Part shown: piece by piece, positions 37,570-39,964 of the stretch
How positions within the stretch are numbered: the first letter of the stretch is position 1
How the letters are laid out: the number at the start of each line of letters is the position of its first letter
NCBI RefSeq assembly: GCF_015070855.1
Contig: NZ_JADDIX010000040.1
Span: 4,086 to 44,049, forward strand
Direction of reading: 5' to 3'
Length of the DNA stretch: 39,964 bases
DNA from: Pseudomonas lopnurensis
Lineage (GTDB): Bacteria > Pseudomonadota > Gammaproteobacteria > Pseudomonadales > Pseudomonadaceae
Notes under the pieces: model-generated
The model's input: the letters and a program-made list of their open reading frames with translations, nothing else
What the model was told of the DNA's origin: nothing
Databases searched by the model: none
Program-made: the position numbers and the translations under genes

Positions 37570-37620
37570 GGGACAGACCACGATTCCACACGGCCCTGAA
37601 ATCGTGGTCTGTCCCCTATT
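37565..37620. repeat. 21-bp perfect inverted repeat (GGGGACAGACCACG family)
   Basis: The arm 37565-37585 (core GGGGACAGACCACG) is perfectly repeated in reverse at 37600-37620, with a 14-bp loop. A partial direct copy (AAATAGGGGACGG) precedes it at 37548-37560. Palindromes with this core are scattered in pseudomonads, often near REP-associated transposases, and probably spread by them. Here it interrupts the front part of the integrase-like frame. Confidence 0.75.
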
Positions 37621-37623
37621 ATC

Positions 37624-37911
37624 CCGCAACAACGACATCGGCCAGATGCTACGCTGGGCCGAGAAGCGCAAACCCTGGCGCGGCCTGATGGCCGACGGTA
37701 ACCCAGCCGACCTGGTGGACGTCAACAAACTCCTCGACCACGACTACCAAGAACAGCGCGACCGCCTCCTTTCCCCCGACGAAATCCGCGAACTACGCGA
37801 CATCTTCGCCCACCTGGAGTACGACTACGACGCCCTCCCCGCCGGCCAGAAATGCTCCGGCATCCGCCCGGTCAACCCACGCGTCCAATGCGCCATGTGG
37901 ATCTGCCTGTA
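37624..37911 (+). pseudogene. Tyrosine site-specific integrase, internal fragment
   Basis: The frame reads NNDIGQMLRWAEKRKPWRG, then GNPADLVDVNKLL, the LLSPDEIRELRDIF segment and SGIRPVNPRVQCAMWICL. These are typical of the core-binding region and the entry of the catalytic domain of phage/island tyrosine integrases. The first 100 or so residues are missing (repeat and dnaE2 spacer instead), and the frame is cut by the IS66-family element: the stop codon TAA is made from its terminal GTAA. The Arg-His-Arg-Tyr catalytic residues would lie beyond the insertion, outside the window. Non-functional here. Confidence 0.75.
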
Positions 37912-37928
37912 AGCGCTCCATAAACCCC
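37909..37928. repeat. IS66-family left terminal inverted repeat
   Basis: Starts with the GTAA ends of the family and matches the right end except at position 5 (G here, C in the right end). It supplies the stop codon of the interrupted integrase frame. Confidence 0.9.
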
Positions 37929-37992
37929 ACCTACAAATGATCCCTGGCGTTGGGAATGCTTGTGCTCCCGTTTCCCACTGGAGCCCATCGCC

Positions 37993-38352
37993 ATGATGCG
38001 TCCCGACGCCAAGGTACAAAAGGTCTACCTCTACCCCAAGCCCGTCGACTTCCGTAAATCCATCAACGGTCTGGCTGCCCTGGTCGAGTTGGATATCAAG
38101 GTAGAGGTGTTCAACCCGGTGCTGTTCGTGTTTCTCAACCGCACCCGCAGCCAGGTGAAGATCCTTTACTGGGAGCGCAACGGCTTCTGCCTGTGGCTCA
38201 AGCGCCTGGAGGCCGAGCGCTTCAAGACCAAGCCCGAGGCCGGGGACGAGGCCATCGAGCTGACGGTCGATGAATTGAACTGGCTGCTAGACGGCATCGA
38301 CCTCTGGCGCAACCGCCCGCACCAGGTACTGACGCCACGTTTCGTGGCCTGA
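37993..38352 (+). CDS. tnpB: IS66-family accessory protein TnpB
   Basis: Protein of 119 residues (Orf2 family of IS66 elements), needed with TnpC for transposition but of unknown biochemical role. Signature segments are VYLYPKPVDFRKSINGLAAL, FVFLNRTRSQVKILYWERNGFCLWLKRLE and the C-terminal ELNWLLDGIDLW. Two adjacent ATG codons (37993, 37996) are possible; TGGAG lies upstream. It is unrelated to the TnpB RNA-guided nucleases of IS200/IS605. tnpC follows after 19 bp. Confidence 0.93.
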   Translation: MMRPDAKVQKVYLYPKPVDFRKSINGLAALVELDIKVEVFNPVLFVFLNRTRSQVKILYWERNGFCLWLKRLEAERFKTKPEAGDEAIELTVDELNWLLDGIDLWRNRPHQVLTPRFVA

Positions 38353-38371
38353 GCCGGTATAATCCACGGCC

Positions 38372-39919
38372 ATGATTGCCGTGCCCGAAAGTCCCCCTGA
38401 CGACCCTATCCTGCTCAAGCAGTTACTGCTGCTGGCCAATGAGCAGGCGGCGGCAAAAGATGCTCGCATTGCACAACTTCAGGAGCAGGTCGCCCTGCTG
38501 CGGCGCAAGCTGTTTTCGCCAAAGTCCGAGCGCAGCCCCGAAGACGACGACTCCCCGCAGCTGGCGATGTTCAACGAGGCCGAGGAACTGGTCGAAGCAG
38601 CGCCTGAAGCGGCTGCCGAAGAAACCGAGGAAGAAACCGTCGCCCCGGCCAAGCGCCGTGGCAGGCGCAAGTCGTTGCCGGCGAATCTGCCACGCGTCGA
38701 GATCATCCACGAGCTGCCCGAGCATGAACTGACCTGTGAATGCGGTTGCCGCAAGCGGGTCATCGGCGAAGAGACCAGCGAGCAGCTGGAAATCATCCCG
38801 ATGCAGGTGCGGGTGATCCGTCACATCCGCAAGACCTACGCCTGTAAGGCCTGCGAAGCAGCCCCGGTCACCGCTGACAAACCGGCCCAGTTGATCGAAA
38901 AGAGCCTGGCGAGCCCCAGCGTGCTGGCGATGCTGCTGACCGCCAAGTACGCCGACGGCATACCGCTGTATCGCTTCGAGAAGATGCTCAGCCGCCACGG
39001 TGTCGACGTACCGCGCCAGACCCTGGCGCGCTGGGTGATCCAATGCGCTGAGCACCTGCAACCGCTGCTCAACCTCATGCGCGACACGCTGCTCGACTAC
39101 CCCGTGTTGCACTGCGACGAAACCCGGCTGCAGGTGCTGCACGAGCCGGGGCGCGATCCCACGGCCCAGTCCTGGATGTGGGTGCAAAGCGGTGGCCCAC
39201 CGGGCAAACCGGTGACCCTTTTCGACTACAGCACCAGCCGCGCGCAGGACGTACCGCTGCGCCTGCTCGATGGCTACCGCGGCTACCTGATGACCGACGA
39301 CTACGCCGGCTACAACGCCGTGGCCCTGCAAGACGGCATCGAACGTATGGGCTGCTGGGCGCATGCCCGGCGCAAGTTCGTCGAGGCACAGAAAGTCCAA
39401 CCCAAGGGCAAGACCGGTCGCGCTGACATGGCGCTGAACCTGATCGGCAAACTCTACGGTATCGAGCGCGAGCTCAAGGCCAGCAGCGATGCCGAACGCC
39501 ATGAAGCTCGCCAGCAACGCAGCCAGCCGATCCTGGCCCAGCTCAAAGTCTGGCTGGACAAGACCCAGCCGCACATCGCCGGTCAGACGGCCCTGGGCAA
39601 GGCGGTGAACTACCTGGCCAGCAACTGGAACCGGCTGGTGCGTTACATCGAAGCGGGTCACCTGCCGATCGACAACAACCGCGCCGAGAATGCCATCCGC
39701 CCGTTCGTCATCGGGCGCAAGAACTGGCTGTTCAGCGACACGCCCAGGGGAGCCACGGCCAGCGCGCAGGTCTACAGCCTGATCGAAACCGCCAAGGCCA
39801 ACGGCCAGGAACCCTATGCCTGGCTGCGCCACATCCTTGAGCGCCTGCCGACCGCAAGCAGTGTCGAAGACTACGAGACGCTGCTGCCGTGGAACTGCTC
39901 GACAACGCCTTCATCCTGA
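38372..39919 (+). CDS. tnpC: IS66-family DDE transposase TnpC
   Basis: Transposase of 515 residues. An N-terminal leucine-rich coiled coil ([35 protein letters not shown] region, residues 11-46) is followed by an acidic linker, a zinc-binding motif (CECGC and, further on, CKAC), and the catalytic domain: first Asp in [10 protein letters not shown], second in MTDDYAGY, Glu in [20 protein letters not shown]-terminal small domain ends the protein. No frameshift or stop interrupts it, so the element is probably active. It lies 19 bp after tnpB. Confidence 0.95.
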   Translation: MIAVPESPPDDPILLKQLLLLANEQAAAKDARIAQLQEQVALLRRKLFSPKSERSPEDDDSPQLAMFNEAEELVEAAPEAAAEETEEETVAPAKRRGRRKSLPANLPRVEIIHELPEHELTCECGCRKRVIGEETSEQLEIIPMQVRVIRHIRKTYACKACEAAPVTADKPAQLIEKSLASPSVLAMLLTAKYADGIPLYRFEKMLSRHGVDVPRQTLARWVIQCAEHLQPLLNLMRDTLLDYPVLHCDETRLQVLHEPGRDPTAQSWMWVQSGGPPGKPVTLFDYSTSRAQDVPLRLLDGYRGYLMTDDYAGYNAVALQDGIERMGCWAHARRKFVEAQKVQPKGKTGRADMALNLIGKLYGIERELKASSDAERHEARQQRSQPILAQLKVWLDKTQPHIAGQTALGKAVNYLASNWNRLVRYIEAGHLPIDNNRAENAIRPFVIGRKNWLFSDTPRGATASAQVYSLIETAKANGQEPYAWLRHILERLPTASSVEDYETLLPWNCSTTPSS

Positions 39920-39964
39920 CTGGCCAGGCTCGTCAGTAAAAGACGGGGTTTATGGAGCGGTTAC

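Larger units (their letters stand above)
37909..39964 (+). mobile_element. IS66-family insertion sequence (tnpB, tnpC; no tnpA)
   Basis: Terminal inverted repeats: GTAAGCGCTCCATAAACCCC at 37909-37928 and its complement at 39945-39964, 19 of 20 positions matching. The right repeat ends exactly at the last base of the window, so the 8-bp target duplication typical of the family (expected copy of 37901-37908) cannot be checked. It carries tnpB and tnpC, both intact. Only 84 bp precede tnpB, so the tnpA gene found in canonical IS66 elements is absent. The 45 bp after tnpC are non-coding. Confidence 0.92.

Noticed and set aside
37993..38352. TnpB as an RNA-guided nuclease (IS200/IS605 type)
   Set aside because: The sequence is the short IS66 Orf2 protein; it has no RuvC motifs and no reRNA-like end.

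Overview
The window looks like a GC-rich gammaproteobacterial chromosome, almost certainly Pseudomonas sensu lato and probably the P. stutzeri (Stutzerimonas) group. Reasons are the operon zwf-pgl-eda, the fused tyrA-aroA gene inside serC-pheA-hisC-tyrA/aroA-cmk-rpsA, the muropeptide-recycling phosphatase gene mupP after ubiG, and the LexA-type imuA-imuB-dnaE2 cassette. The genus is secure; the group is an inference from gene content and intergenic repeats, without any alignment.

Layout. 1-320: tandem sigma70 promoters firing leftward out of the window, with the look of a ribosomal RNA operon promoter region. 506-4180 (+): mtaD, ubiG, mupP and a yciK-type reductase. 4241-8321 (-): rluB, then the Entner-Doudoroff/pentose phosphate operon zwf-pgl-eda. 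8582-12102: prmB (-), then a cysteine-hydrolase-fold protein, a small membrane protein, smrB-like and folE (+). 12211-14706: a glutathione S-transferase, a MITE-like palindromic element, a fold-type I aminotransferase and a divergent MarR regulator with paired operators. 14806-27207 (-): mtnA, gyrA, then serC-pheA-hisC-tyrA/aroA-cmk with overlapping or closely packed genes, and rpsA behind a terminator. This block makes serine, phenylalanine, tyrosine, histidine and chorismate precursors, CMP phosphorylation, ribosomal protein S1 and gyrase A.

27.2-32.2 kb is accessory: a structured leader before mtnA, a REP-like palindrome, a truncated short-chain dehydrogenase, a pyruvate-oxidase-like ThDP enzyme, a beta-hydroxyacid dehydrogenase overlapping an MFS transporter, and a membrane-protein remnant. 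32.25-37.4 kb is the SOS mutasome operon imuA-imuB-dnaE2 under a perfect LexA box. 37.5-39.96 kb is mobile DNA: an integrase fragment carrying a long hairpin repeat and cut by an IS66-family element (tnpB, tnpC, no tnpA) whose right inverted repeat ends on the last base.

Most genes are conserved housekeeping genes. The most interesting unexplained signal is the leader of mtnA (27267-27390): a promoter-like pair, a tRNA-acceptor/T-arm-like fold ending in CCA, and an intrinsic terminator, arranged like an attenuator or a small RNA. Other points of note are a cysteine hydrolase whose nucleophile position is serine, a family of 7-bp tandem repeats at three gene ends, twin MarR operators 42 bp apart, and a hisC ribosome-binding site inside a hairpin. 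I did not find a clearly new multi-gene system.
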